Positions 1 to 11,114 of a stretch of DNA of 64,000 nt are shown in pieces; position 1 is the stretch's first letter, and the number at the start of each line of letters is the position of its first letter. Origin of the DNA: Haliclystus octoradiatus. Its lineage: Eukaryota; Cnidaria; Staurozoa; Stauromedusae; Haliclystidae. Location of the stretch: positions 24,218,761 through 24,282,760 of the forward strand of contig OU744448.1 in NCBI GenBank assembly GCA_916610825.1. The letters run 5' to 3'. Under the pieces are notes generated by a model. That model saw nothing but the letters and a program-made list of their open reading frames with translations, made no database searches and had not been told where the DNA came from. The position numbers were made by a program, and so were the translations under genes.

Positions 1-825
1 CCAGCAACAAAACATGACAACAACAACGCAAGAGAACAACAAAGCAACAAAACATGAGATGAAGATGTTCAATGGTAGGCCTACGCTATACAATACGCAT
101 ACACAACTTTAATCTTATTTAACAATCTTCTTGCCATTTTTCCGGTGCTACTTTATTGCAAATTAATTTGCTAGTCAGCCAAAGTTTGTAAACAAGAAAC
201 TTTTACTTTACAAACTGCGAACATTTACATATCTGCAGTTATTCATCAGTTATTCAAATGTTAAACCTTCCTTAATTTTCTATTTTGTTGAGTTGTATGT
301 TTGTAGTCAATATAAATATTCAATTGTTTTGTTTTGAAAATGAACTCAGAATCAAGTCTAATTAAAATTCATCCTCCAAACCATCAGAATCCATGTTGCA
401 GTCGACATGGATTCCTTTGATTGATGACTATTTAAAATTAGTTATCCAAGAAGCGAATAAATAGGTGGAATTGGTTTAATTTGATATACCAAAATTATCA
501 CTAGCTGGTTTCTACTAAACAATTAGACAACTCGCCCTTGTTGTCTACCGTCGTTTATAGTTACCTTGGAGGATCTCGGTGACTATTCAATGGAAGCCAA
601 CTCAGGCTCGTTTAAGACTTACTCTTAGCACCATCAACAAATCAATAAGAAAGTGCTGAAATTTGAGAACTTTTCATGAACTGTTTGTCAAGTTTTGCAG
701 TGTCACCACTGTTAACAAAATTTGATGAGTTCATAAACTGTTCATGAAAATGTGCCAAATAAAGTCATCAATTGAGCTGCACATATTCTAACTACCTTAT
801 CCAGTATTGGCAAAACTTCACATAC
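1..825. other. no gene seen; intron or flank of the sorting nexin gene
   Basis: AT-rich DNA without a convincing coding stretch. The next downstream exon of the minus-strand sorting nexin gene would lie here or beyond the left edge, but I could not find one. Imperfect inverted copies of a TTCATGAAC-type motif occur around 675-750. Confidence 0.4.
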
Positions 826-930
826 CTTTGTGTGGACAGTGAATTTGACTTTGTCTTTTTCGCTGAGTGCATCAGAGATGTCAACACTGAGAGATCCATC
901 ACTCTCTAAATCGACAGTTGTTGAACGATC
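826..930 (-). CDS. sorting nexin 5/6-type exon (single internal exon)
   Basis: This 35-codon exon is bounded by an AG acceptor (931-932) and a GT donor (824-825), both at phase 0. Its translation contains VDISDALSEKDKVKFTVHTK, the strongly conserved start of the PX domain of SNX5/SNX6/SNX32. In that family the PX domain binds phosphoinositide or cargo on endosomes, and a BAR domain follows, in the SNX-BAR coats that work in retromer/ESCPE-1-type retrieval. Only this exon is recognisable; the following exons must lie to the left, outside the window, and the start exon to the right was not found. The assignment to the SNX5/6 group is by recall of the family motif. Confidence 0.8.
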
Positions 931-2257
931 CTATAATCAAATTTGAATTTTAAATAAAATAGATAAATCTCAAAAGAACTAGCAATAAATGGGTGATCTG
1001 GTACCTTGAATCTTAAAATATCCGAAATTTTCATCACGTCATTTCATTTTACATACTTTTAATTAAAATTGATACGCAGGTTTAAAGTACAGTGGTTAGA
1101 GCTTTGAAAATTTGCTTGCAGCGTCTTTGGTGCAATTCATCCTGGCATAAGCAAATTGGTTGTCGCCGGGAATGGTATTGGGCCATATAATGCACACACA
1201 CACGTCAAATACTAACAAATTAACCAACCACCCTGGTAGATAAAAACCTAGGGCTTACCTGGTTTGTAGAAAAATGATAAACAAAAACAAAACAAAAAGA
1301 CAGCGTTGGTATTGTTCACTATCAATTTGGAAGCACATGCTACATGGATTGGAGTAACTCAATGCATGTTTGTGGCATATCAAATTATCAAGAATATTTT
1401 GCTCGATTTGTTCTCACATGTTATACTTTTGCAATATTAGAATTATACCTCTGAACAATCATTGTTCAACAAAGTATGGAACTTGGAAACCTGGTTTGCG
1501 AAAGGTTAGGGAAATTCAGAAGGAAAAGGGAAAATGCTGGGTGTTAAGAAAAATCAAGGGAAAATATGAAAAATAACAATTTTATTTTACGTTTTATATC
1601 TTTAAAATTACTCAAACATTCTAAAAACTTTTCTAAAAGTCAAAGGTTTGCAGAAAGTAAAACATTTTTCAGACCTTGTGCACAATTGCTTGAAAATTTC
1701 ACACCGCATGCTAAAATGATTACAATATTACAGGTGATTGCATAGCATGGACTGGATAGTGTATTGTAAAGAGAATAAATGGACTAACTTGGATTGTGAT
1801 TTTTATTTCCAATACCTAACAGAATTATCAACGTATTTTCCACATTTGGCATGCAATAGAATTATGATTATAAATAAAAAAAGAGGTATGCGTCATCATA
1901 AGCCAGCAGCATGGAAGAAACAAGATTTGGAAAATAATCTGGCCTCATTAATCTGAGGTGATCCAAACTCGTTTTTCTTAGCGAGGGTTGACATAAAATG
2001 GCCCTTCGATGGCAGTCTACACCAACAACGACATTTCAGATCAAAATAAAAATTAAGAAATTGTAAAATTTCAGACTCAAATACATCATGTATTAAATTA
2101 TCGCACTGACAACTTAGGCCTATCTGCCATGAAATATGTTGAAATTGATCTCATGTCCACTGCATTTAGGCATATATATTGTAATACTGTAGCTGTAAAA
2201 TTGAATAGGAATATGCAAATAGCTGAATAGGTAACTATTAATAATAGCATCCCATAC
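931..2257. other. presumed intron; no gene seen
   Basis: AT-rich sequence with a short CA run near 1195. Two open stretches at 1370-1576 and 1738-1956 have no recognisable motif and no splice or promoter context. I see no gene here. Confidence 0.4.
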
Positions 2258-2311
2258 TTTTTTCTCGTCCTCCTCGTCTTCCAGTAAATTTTTTCCATGA
2301 TCCTCTTCTTC
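2258..2311 (-). CDS. candidate acidic exon, possibly 5' exon of the sorting nexin gene
   Basis: An 18-codon open block on the minus strand is flanked by an AG acceptor and a GTATG donor, phase 0 at both ends. It encodes a Glu/Asp/Lys-rich peptide (EEEDHGKNLLEDEEDEKK). Sorting nexin 5/6 proteins have a short acidic N-terminal region before the PX domain, and the phase matches the exon at 826-930, so it could be the preceding exon. It could also be chance; there is no other support. Confidence 0.3.
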
Positions 2312-2343
2312 CTTAAATAAAAATAAAAAAATATATATTTTAA

Positions 2344-2542
2344 AGGGGCAAAATTGACCGGCGACCGCTGCGAGCTCAAGTTGAATTTATGCTTAGCGTA
2401 ATTCAACCGTCTCGCTTTGAAACTATTGTTATACGCAGGCTTAATTTGTTATAAATTAATGTCAACAATGAACATTGTGTTTTAAACAATAAACATGAAC
2501 ATGATCCTAAGTGCGTAGCGCCTGCAGGTCAATTTTGCTCCT
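2344..2542. mobile_element. 199-bp MITE with TTAA target duplication
   Basis: Terminal inverted repeats AGGGGCAAAATTGACC and GGTCAATTTTGCTCCT flank non-coding DNA. TTAA stands immediately outside both ends (2340-2343 and 2543-2546), the target duplication of piggyBac- or Kolobok-type elements. No coding capacity. Confidence 0.7.
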
Positions 2543-2546
2543 TTAA

Positions 2547-4470
2547 CATCAAATAGGAAATCTATCTCATCCGGCCCAAATTTAAAAAGCTTTCCTTTCC
2601 ATTTCCTAGTAGGCCTACTAAACACTTCTCAAACGTGTTTGAGCAAGACATTGATTCTCGAGATCTGATCATTTTCAATGTCAAGTGAAATAACGAGTTT
2701 GATAATTGTTTTATTATTCATCACATTAATTATGCAAGGAAACAAAAATTTAGACGTAGCAAAACGTGTTTAAAAGTTTGTCTTTCATATCCGTTACATT
2801 TTTTTCCAGACAAGCAATTGATTTATCTCTGCAATAGATTGTTTAGTTATCCGTTTTGTGGTTTTTACATTCTTCTCTATCCTACAAATTCTCTAATTCT
2901 ATTACTTTAGATTCTGCTATTTTCATATTAGTAAGCAAACCCAAAATATAATAAACAAAACGTTTTTCTTCTTCTGATTGCAAAAACTTAAATACAGTCT
3001 AATTTCCATCCCTTCCTTCTGAATTTATGCTGGCATTCCGGGATCCATTTTATCGAATCCTGGAGCCTGGGCATTAACCAGAAACCTTCTTCGAAACATT
3101 GACAAACAAACAGGTTCAGTTGTTGGCGCACACCTTCGTCAATCGCACGGAGTAACTTTCGACAACAGCCATCACTCTCCAAAATGTTTTGAATGAATGC
3201 AAAAACAAAACTGATTGTAGTATTTATAAAATGCTTTCAGAAATGCAAATCAAGCCCACACTAATGTACTCAACACACAATAGGATTCTATAAAATCCTG
3301 GTTGCTTGTTTAATTTCCTTGTAGCTGTATTTGAAAAATTGCTTTCATAAACTCAAACTAGATTTAAGTATTTGTATTTGTATTTTTAAATTTGTGTAAT
3401 GAAATTTCATTACGAAAATGTTATACATTCCGCAAATAGCTATAAATATCCTTTCCTCTCAAAGTGATCCTTATTTAAGTTTTCATGAACATATAAAACA
3501 GACATCAAGGCTACTGTATCAACATATTATATAGCAATGAGATACATGAACAATTGAACATCATCACCTTTCATACTTCAAGCCTTAACATGTGATGATG
3601 AATAATTATCAACAGACAAAAGAATAGTTAACAAATGTATGCATGAACCTATAACGAATACAAAATACATCTGCTTCAAGCTTACTGCTTGTTAATGTCA
3701 GGTCAGACTCAAAAAGTATAACGCAAAAGCGCTGAGAGTCTCAAATTTATCGAATTGGCATGGGGCATGGGCCACCACCGCGTGGACTCAGAGCAAGAAA
3801 AACATCCTGGTTCGACAATATGATTCAAAATGAATCATTGAAACCTAGATTATATTCATGTATTCATTTTGGTTACATATAACCGTAAACGCAGTATCAA
3901 CTACAATATGATAAAGAGTAGGGCTGGATTCACCGGTTGACAAGCTCGTGTTTCTGACGGCTGCAAAAGACATCCTCTTATCAATTTGTATGATCCCTAT
4001 TCACAAACAAACACTTATAATTCCACACTGATATTCCACACACAAACTGTTCATACCATCATTGTGTGTATTTTACGTCGTAATGATTTGCTAAATGATC
4101 TCCTATTAAATAGCAACAACAAACAAATCTTGTTCGTCTTCCTTGCAGTTGCTCAATCACCGAAATGAAACAGGGACAATTAAACGGCAGCAGTCTCTTT
4201 CCCAAGTGAACGTCAGCCGCTACAATGAACATCTTGATGACGTAGATCGCTATGCGTAGATGAAGTAGATGTCAACGAACAGTAACCAGACAGTAACGAA
4301 ATGACAGTAACTTGTAAACGTTTTAAAGCATAAATCATGAAAATAATAATGAAAAATAATTGACCATATTAGGATTTGAACACTAGTCATACGCACTAAT
4401 TACTGGGCCACCAGTTACTAATCATACTCATACGCACTAATTACCGGGCCACACCTGACGACAGCAGATG
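2547..4470. other. no gene seen
   Basis: AT-rich DNA. A minus-strand open stretch at 2988-3182 has no motif I recognise. A short direct duplication containing CATACGCACTAATTAC occurs at about 4386-4450, next to the LINE 3' end. Confidence 0.4.
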
Positions 4471-4701
4471 AAACCATGTATGTATGTATTTTATTTGTCA
4501 ACAATGGTGACAGGCAAATACAGGGAAACTTGTGGTTCCCACTTATGTAAAGCCGTTAAAAAAGTTAAGATATGTTATTAAGATAAAAGTTTTACAAACA
4601 AAATTGCTACTCAAATATTTACAAGGCATTTAGAACTATCTAGCTAAGTTAAAAAGGTTATAAAATAAAATTTAAAGGTTACGACATTTGTACTAAAGTA
4701 T

Positions 4702-7512
4702 TTACAAGGCATTTAGATCTATGCTAGCTAAAGAACGTTTGAATGCTGGCACTGTCTTTGAAGTAACACATTTCTCTGGCAGAGAATTCCACCAAGGTAT
4801 GACACGATTGCAAAAGTCATTTTGAATGGATTTTAACTTGGGGATTGATTTGGATTTTAATTTGTACGAGTTTCCTCTCATGTTGTATTTATTTATATCA
4901 AAATCGCAAAGCTTATTTATGTCTAAATCGACCATATTATGGGTTATTTTAAACATAAAAATTAAATCATTTTCAATTCTACGAGTTTCCAACGATTCAA
5001 GATTGTAATATTTTAGTCTTTCAGGATATGACTTGTAATACAAACTGTCTACTCTTGAAGGGTTCATTTTTCTTGTTAAATGCCTTTGAACTTTCTCTAT
5101 TGTAACAATATCTTTTTGAAGACAGGGATTCCACACTGGTGAAACCGTTTCCAACAGTGGGCGCACATATGTTTTGTAGGCTTTGACTAGTAATTCAGGA
5201 TTACGACAGGTGAAACATTTTAATATTAAATAAAGTCTTGAATATGCTTTAGATGCAATCATTGAGCAATGAGAAGATGACTTTAGATCTGAAGTGAGGA
5301 TAACTCCAAGGTCTTTGATCTTATTGACATGTTGTAAATAGTGTCCTGATAAGTTGTAATCACATGAAGGTATTTTCATGTTTCCTACACTAAAGACTGA
5401 GCATTTTTCAAAAGCGATACGTAGCTGCCACTTTTCTGACCATTGACAAAGGTTTTCTATGCTGTTAGATAAATCAGAGTTAACGTTTGCTGTACTTCTG
5501 CAAGAGAATATCTTTGCATCATCAGCGAATAATTTAATTTGACAATCATCTTCAACACAAGTGACAATGTCATTAATAAATAAAATAAATAAGAGTGGTC
5601 CAATCACAGAACCTTGCGGTACTCCGCTGACAACGTTTAAGGGATTTGAATAGGTATCTTCGATACATACGATTTGAGAACGGTCATTTAAAAATGAAGA
5701 AATCCAGTCCAAAAGTTCGTATTCGAAACCATAAGCACTTAACTTGATCAATAACTTACTATGTGATACCGTATCGAACGCTTTGCTAAAATCGATATAA
5801 ATTGTATCAACGCGTAGCCTTTTGTTCACTGCTTCACTCCAGCTATGTAACGTATCAATAAGCTGAGTACATGTTGAGCGACGAGTTAAAAAGCCATGTT
5901 GTTCTTTTGTTAGCAAGTTATGTTTACGAAGATAATCAAGCATTTGACTAACTATAATCGATTCCATCACCTTACACGAAATACAGGTTAAGGAAACAGG
6001 GCGATAGTTTTGACATAGTGATGACTTTCCCTTTTTGAAGATCGGAATAACAAACGCAGTTTTCCAAACGTCCGGAATACAGCTTTGTAAAAATGATAAC
6101 TCAAACAGCATCGATAAAGGTAAAGCAATAGCAGTAGCAATGTTTTTAAACAAAAATGCAGGGTACCCATCCGGCGTACGTGATGTTTTATTGGGTAAGT
6201 CCAATAGTGTGCGTAAAACATTTGAATACGAGAAATTAACATTTGACAGAAACGTTTCATCATCCGTTTGACGTGAAAATTCGGAAGTAAGGCCATCATC
6301 TTCAGTAAAGACTGTAGAAAAATACTTATTGAATAAATTAGCTCTCTCTTTCGAATCCGTGATAATGTTACCGCTGTCATCTTTTAAAAGGGGCGTCGTA
6401 GGCTTAGACTGTAATTTAGAGTTTACAAAGGAATAAAACTTTGCAAGAGATGGATCCTCGAGCAGAGATTTTTCACGTTCAACATTAAAATCTTTCATTG
6501 CAGAATAGTATTGCTTCGAGACTTTTATATATTCAGCCTTATAATGATTTGAAGATATAGATTTGCGATACATTGCGCGTTTTTTCAAAGCTAGAGATCG
6601 AATTTGTTTGGGATATTTCGTCTTCCGCTTGATATTTTTAAATTTTGGGACATACGTTTCAATACAATAGTTCAAAATTCTGCAAATACTCTGCCAAAAC
6701 AGCTCGACATTACCGTTAGCTTCTTCGAATAGTAATAGCCAATCAACACTCTGAACATAATCTGAGATACTCGTGAAGTCAGCTTTCCTAAAATTTTTTT
6801 TATTGCTGTTGCTGATCGATGGTTGACATGGTGGGACGTTGATGGAAAATTCTATTGCATTATGATCACACATTAGAGTGAACGGTTCAACCACTTCGAT
6901 ATCACTGACAAGTGACGGTTCTGAGGTAAACAGTAAATCTAAAAAGTTATTTATACGTGTAGGTTGAGCTACTACTTGATACAAATTGTTTTTCATAATA
7001 GCGTCGACAAAACTCGTGTGACAATTATCTCCATAACTTATTGGAATATTCCAATCAATTGACGGATAATTAAAATCTCCAATTATAAAACATGGGAAAG
7101 TACAAATGGTACAGAAGTCTACAAACGAACACAGCTCATCAGTAGAAATAACAGAATTAGATTTGGAAGGTGCTTGGTATACACATGCCATTCGATAAAA
7201 TTGATGACTGGACAGGTGAATGTCAATTACAAAGCATTCGAGATGAGTTAGATTTGATGGTATCTCTACGCAGGTAAATTTAATATTACTCTTGACCAAA
7301 ATGGCCACACCCCCACCAATGGCATCCGACTCTCTGTCTTTTCTAACAATAGTGTATCCAGTTGAGATTGTCAACATCGAATCTGGAATAATAGATGATA
7401 ACCAGGTTTCCGTAATGAAGATGACGTCATACACATAAGAATCAAGTATGACAATGAGACTGTCTAATTTATTTTGAATTGATCTGGCATTAAAATAATA
7501 ACATTTCAACAA
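4702..7512 (-). CDS. LINE ORF2: AP endonuclease plus reverse transcriptase
   Basis: About 936 residues. The N-terminal third is an exonuclease-endonuclease-phosphatase domain (FNARSIQNK, ITETWL, GGGVAI, IIGDFNYPSIDW, CDHNAIEF), which nicks the target DNA. The centre is a reverse transcriptase with YRPVSLT, IDFSKAFDTVSH, SGVPQGSVIGPLLF and the catalytic FADD near 5520-5545. The C-terminus resembles other CR1-like ORF2 proteins. No internal stop. The first in-frame codon is TTG, not ATG; the start overlaps the TGA of ORF1 by a few bases, so translation may be by termination-reinitiation or frameshift. Confidence 0.93.
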   Translation of the reverse strand: MLKCYYFNARSIQNKLDSLIVILDSYVYDVIFITETWLSSIIPDSMLTISTGYTIVRKDRESDAIGGGVAILVKSNIKFTCVEIPSNLTHLECFVIDIHLSSHQFYRMACVYQAPSKSNSVISTDELCSFVDFCTICTFPCFIIGDFNYPSIDWNIPISYGDNCHTSFVDAIMKNNLYQVVAQPTRINNFLDLLFTSEPSLVSDIEVVEPFTLMCDHNAIEFSINVPPCQPSISNSNKKNFRKADFTSISDYVQSVDWLLLFEEANGNVELFWQSICRILNYCIETYVPKFKNIKRKTKYPKQIRSLALKKRAMYRKSISSNHYKAEYIKVSKQYYSAMKDFNVEREKSLLEDPSLAKFYSFVNSKLQSKPTTPLLKDDSGNIITDSKERANLFNKYFSTVFTEDDGLTSEFSRQTDDETFLSNVNFSYSNVLRTLLDLPNKTSRTPDGYPAFLFKNIATAIALPLSMLFELSFLQSCIPDVWKTAFVIPIFKKGKSSLCQNYRPVSLTCISCKVMESIIVSQMLDYLRKHNLLTKEQHGFLTRRSTCTQLIDTLHSWSEAVNKRLRVDTIYIDFSKAFDTVSHSKLLIKLSAYGFEYELLDWISSFLNDRSQIVCIEDTYSNPLNVVSGVPQGSVIGPLLFILFINDIVTCVEDDCQIKLFADDAKIFSCRSTANVNSDLSNSIENLCQWSEKWQLRIAFEKCSVFSVGNMKIPSCDYNLSGHYLQHVNKIKDLGVILTSDLKSSSHCSMIASKAYSRLYLILKCFTCRNPELLVKAYKTYVRPLLETVSPVWNPCLQKDIVTIEKVQRHLTRKMNPSRVDSLYYKSYPERLKYYNLESLETRRIENDLIFMFKITHNMVDLDINKLCDFDINKYNMRGNSYKLKSKSIPKLKSIQNDFCNRVIPWWNSLPEKCVTSKTVPAFKRSLASIDLNAL

Positions 7513-8498
7513 CGAGGAATTTGATGAGGTTGTTGTTGATGATTGAGGCCATTGATCAGTAGCTGTACTAGTTGATTGATTTTGGTCTCCATCCGATCCA
7601 AGCGGATCGAGTCTGGAGGTACCGGGTGTGGCATCACCGGGTACAAAAAAGGAGGCTGTGCGGGAGGTTGCATCATCTGAGAATTAATTGGCAGCTGACA
7701 GGTGTCTTGAGAATTTGGATGTCTCCATTGAGTTACCATTGGTCGTATTTCATTTGCAGATGTTGTGTTGGATCTGTCTGCACCTGTATCAGCCCTTTCA
7801 GGTTGATTGTTTAATTCTTGCGGTTTAACCCCGGGTTTAACGGGAGATACTCGATCAGACCGAAGAAAGCGAATTGTTCCTTTTAAATGCAACGATGGAC
7901 AATTATTGTTATAACATGATCTTCTTTGATAAGAAGATTTACAAATAAATATGTGCGCTTTAGGACACATGTCTTTCGACAGTTTACATCCACCACGAAA
8001 TCGACCATTCTTTAGGTGACGCGTGCATACTTTAGGATGGAAATTTAAACACACACCATCTTTCCGTCCGGATAATCCGTGTTTGCATATTCCTTTCAAT
8101 AAATCTTTGCACGTTTCCTTGTCTAGATCGCAACAGGCGTCATCGTCGGCACTTTCATTCGGTCCAACAGGAAAAATATTTGCGGTATTCCTAACCTGAG
8201 TGTTTAATTGAGTGTTTACTGTCTGGTTGTCTTCATTTGAAATAATGGCGCCAGACTCAACTGTTTCGTCATCAAAATTATAACTTTGAAGCTCAACATT
8301 ACATTCAGATTCTGTAATTTTTGTTGTTGATAATTTTTTCTTCAACATGACAATAAAATCAATAAGCTCTGCCTTAACTGGCCATTTAGGGTTTTCTCCA
8401 CTCATAAAACTTTCACAGCATGATAAAATATTGCCATGATTAACTCCTGTTGTCGCGATTATAACGGTCTCCCACAACGTTTGATCACCAGTCGACAT
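7506..8498 (-). CDS. LINE ORF1: Cys/His-rich RNA-binding-type protein
   Basis: 330 residues starting at an ATG (8498-8496). Residues about 140-210 hold a regular array of Cys and His (DLLKGICKHG, FHPKVCTRHLKNG, GGCKLSKDMCPKAHIFIC), reading as CCCH-type zinc knuckles and ending in a CPSLHLKGT motif. The C-terminal part is Pro/Gln-rich with a short hydrophobic heptad-like stretch before the stop. In LINEs ORF1 binds element RNA and acts as chaperone; that role is inferred. The last bases overlap ORF2. Confidence 0.8.
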   Translation of the reverse strand: MSTGDQTLWETVIIATTGVNHGNILSCCESFMSGENPKWPVKAELIDFIVMLKKKLSTTKITESECNVELQSYNFDDETVESGAIISNEDNQTVNTQLNTQVRNTANIFPVGPNESADDDACCDLDKETCKDLLKGICKHGLSGRKDGVCLNFHPKVCTRHLKNGRFRGGCKLSKDMCPKAHIFICKSSYQRRSCYNNNCPSLHLKGTIRFLRSDRVSPVKPGVKPQELNNQPERADTGADRSNTTSANEIRPMVTQWRHPNSQDTCQLPINSQMMQPPAQPPFLYPVMPHPVPPDSIRLDRMETKINQLVQLLINGLNHQQQPHQIPRC

Positions 8499-8706
8499 AA
8501 TAATAAAAAATAAATAATAAAACTATAAGTAGATACAGCAATCATCTAACGCGTGATAGCAATTTGATAATAAAGACCACTAGTAAGTATAATTGCTAAA
8601 CATCTTGGATCGTTGAGAAATGATATAGGAGAATCAAATTCGTAAAATTTCAAAAATATTTTCGGAGAGTCAAAAACACGTCCGTTCGCTTGAAACCTGA
8701 AAAGCT
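8499..8706. other. probable LINE 5' UTR or flank
   Basis: No open frame or repeat recognised between LINE ORF1 and the target duplication of the next element. Confidence 0.3.
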
Positions 8707-8731
8707 GTGTGAAAAGGCTTACTAAGGTTTG

Positions 8732-8774
8732 CGAAACGAAACGAAACGAAACGAAACGAAACGAAACGAAACGA
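8732..8774 (+). repeat. CGAAA pentamer array, left arm
   Basis: About eight tandem copies of CGAAA just inside the left terminus of the 8716-12970 element; the inverted counterpart is at 12905-12954. Confidence 0.9.
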
Positions 8775-9767
8775 GATTCTTATTTATTAAAGACATTAAT
8801 AAATTATTACATAATATAGAATTGTTTTGTTAACTAAACAACATTTCATCCAAATTATCGTGTTATGACTTGATTTTCCAAGTTAAAAAGCAAAAACTTA
8901 CATATTTTCAAAACGGCGTAAATCCTTGTGTTTACCACGCGGTCATCTAAATTCGGCGCCGTGATCAGCTGTGGTACAAAGTACACAGTAATTGCGTCAG
9001 CCTCGGTCTTCGTTGAAGCCACTGTTGAAGCTGACAGAACTTCGAAGTTCGATTTTACAGATTTTGAAAAAGCCGGTTTATACCTACCCTTTCTGTAACT
9101 ATTCGGTCTCTCGAATTATATAGAGATACCCAGAGCACTAGGTACAACTAGATATTGTTCTCAGACAAATATTGAATAAAATTTAGATAACAATAAATAT
9201 TATAGCCATTGAGGTTGACAGATGGGCTAAGAGAGGGGGGTTAGTTCGATATTTCGAAAAAGCCAGTTTTTAAATTTCTCCAACTTGTAGGTCTCTCAAA
9301 ATTATATTGAGACAGAACACAATTTATCATTAGATATGGTTCTCAGAAATTTATCGAATTTAATTGAGGAAAGTAGATGAAAATTATCCAGTCAATATTT
9401 AACAATTGTAGCAATCAAAGTTGACAGAGGGGGCTCAGAGAGGGGTTATTTCGAGATTATCAAAAAAAAAAAACAGATTTTTCACATTCTGCAATTATAT
9501 ATATAAAGTCTCTCCAATCAAATTATGTATGTATTTATTTACAAGTCATTACATCATTTTATGTATTCATATAAAATCACAATGACGATAGCGTATTCAA
9601 ATGTCCATTAATTGCCCATATCCTTTCCGACTTGATACAATCATTTAAACAAATTAATGTTATCCAAGTTACAATAGTGTATAATTATAATCTTGTCGCC
9701 CTACTTTTGTGTCCCAGGTAGTCAGTACGAATGAGGGCCATCCATACGCGACCTTCTATCGCTCTAT

Positions 9768-9799
9768 GCATAGATTATAGAATATTCTATAATCTATGC
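9768..9799. repeat. 32-bp perfect palindrome
   Basis: GCATAGATTATAGAAT is followed at once by its own reverse complement. It lies within the left arm of the foldback element. Confidence 0.85.
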
Positions 9800-11114
9800 T
9801 CTATATGGCTCTTACATGATGTGTATTGGATATAATTCAAAAGATTTTATGAGAACTAATCCTGCATTTATTCAGATACAGCCATTTGAGTTGATATTGA
9901 GGGTAATTATGGTTTTCAAAATGACACTTTTTCCCTTCTTCAACTAATTGTAGGTCTCTCAAATGAAAAGAAGGCGTGCCGATGACTTCTATCGCTCTAT
10001 ATGGCTCTTACATGTGTATTAGATACATGTAGAAGGATTTCATGAAAATATATCACGTTTTTGTTCAGATACAGCTGTTTAAGTTGATATGGGGGGTATT
10101 TATAGGGTATTGAAAATGCCGGATTTCACTTTGTCCAACTTGTAGGTCTCTCAAATGAGAAGGAGGCCAGCTCATTATTAGATATCACTAGATATTGTTC
10201 AACACAAATGTATCAAAGTATATGGAAAATTTTTACATATAATTGTTGGTTCATTCATATACCAGCGTTTTGATATTTATTCCAAGCATACATAAAGGTG
10301 CATAATGGTTAATATACAAGAAGATTTTGATTTGTGATAGATCAATTCGTCACAAAGTCAAGTTAAAATTATATATTTGGTGTCATCAATGCTCATGCAA
10401 ATATGGGCTACTGGGTTGATACATACGTAAGTGGAAATTGATAATGAATTAATACAAGTTTGTAATTCGATGGATATAATGTTGATTGATTGATAAGAGG
10501 AACGATTTGGTACCCATGAAGTCCTGAAAATCTTATAATTTTGAAAATGTCACACAGAATCATAGAAAAAGGGTATGCCATTCAGTCTAATTGGAAATAC
10601 AATAATCATTAAAGAATCAAAATGCCAGAAATGGATGAACAAACGAAAGATCAGTTTCGGAGCCTACTCCCAATGGCAAACGCCAAAAATACATTCGGAT
10701 AGTACAAGACCTACAAGTTGGAGAAAGTCAAAAATTGGCATTTTGAAAACCCCTAAAATTCTAACTAGATCACAACTTGAATGACTGTATCTAAACATAG
10801 ATAAGATGTATAACAATGAAACATTTTGAATTAAATTCGATATATATCTAAGAACTATATCTAGCGATAACGGATGATGTGCTGGCCTCGTGCTCATTTG
10901 AGAGACCTGCAAGTTGGACAAAGTGAAAACCGGCATTTTGAAAATCCTATTTAATACCCCCCACATCAACTTAAACGGCTGTATCTGAATAAAAACGTTA
11001 TATATTTGAATGAAATCCTTTTAATTGTATCCGATACACATGTATGAGAGCCATATAGAGTGATATCATGTCATCAGCCCGCCTCGTTCTCATTTGAAAG
11101 ACCTACCAAGTTGA

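Larger units (their letters stand above)
4473..8498 (-). mobile_element. near-complete CR1-like non-LTR retrotransposon (LINE)
   Basis: Two overlapping open frames on the minus strand encode a Cys-rich ORF1 and an endonuclease/reverse-transcriptase ORF2. The 3' end is at the left, where the minus strand ends in a short run of CATA repeats near 4480, a typical LINE tail. Both frames are open, so the copy is young. The 5' end is not defined; sequence up to the TSD at 8707 may be its 5' UTR. Clade assignment (CR1/Jockey-like) is from the AP-type endonuclease and RT motifs. Confidence 0.85.

Noticed and set aside
2988..3182. 64-codon minus-strand gene
   Set aside because: No motif, promoter, splice context or repeat relation that would support it.
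5988..6380. Second minus-strand gene overlapping LINE ORF2
   Set aside because: It is a shadow of the RT frame and has no motif.
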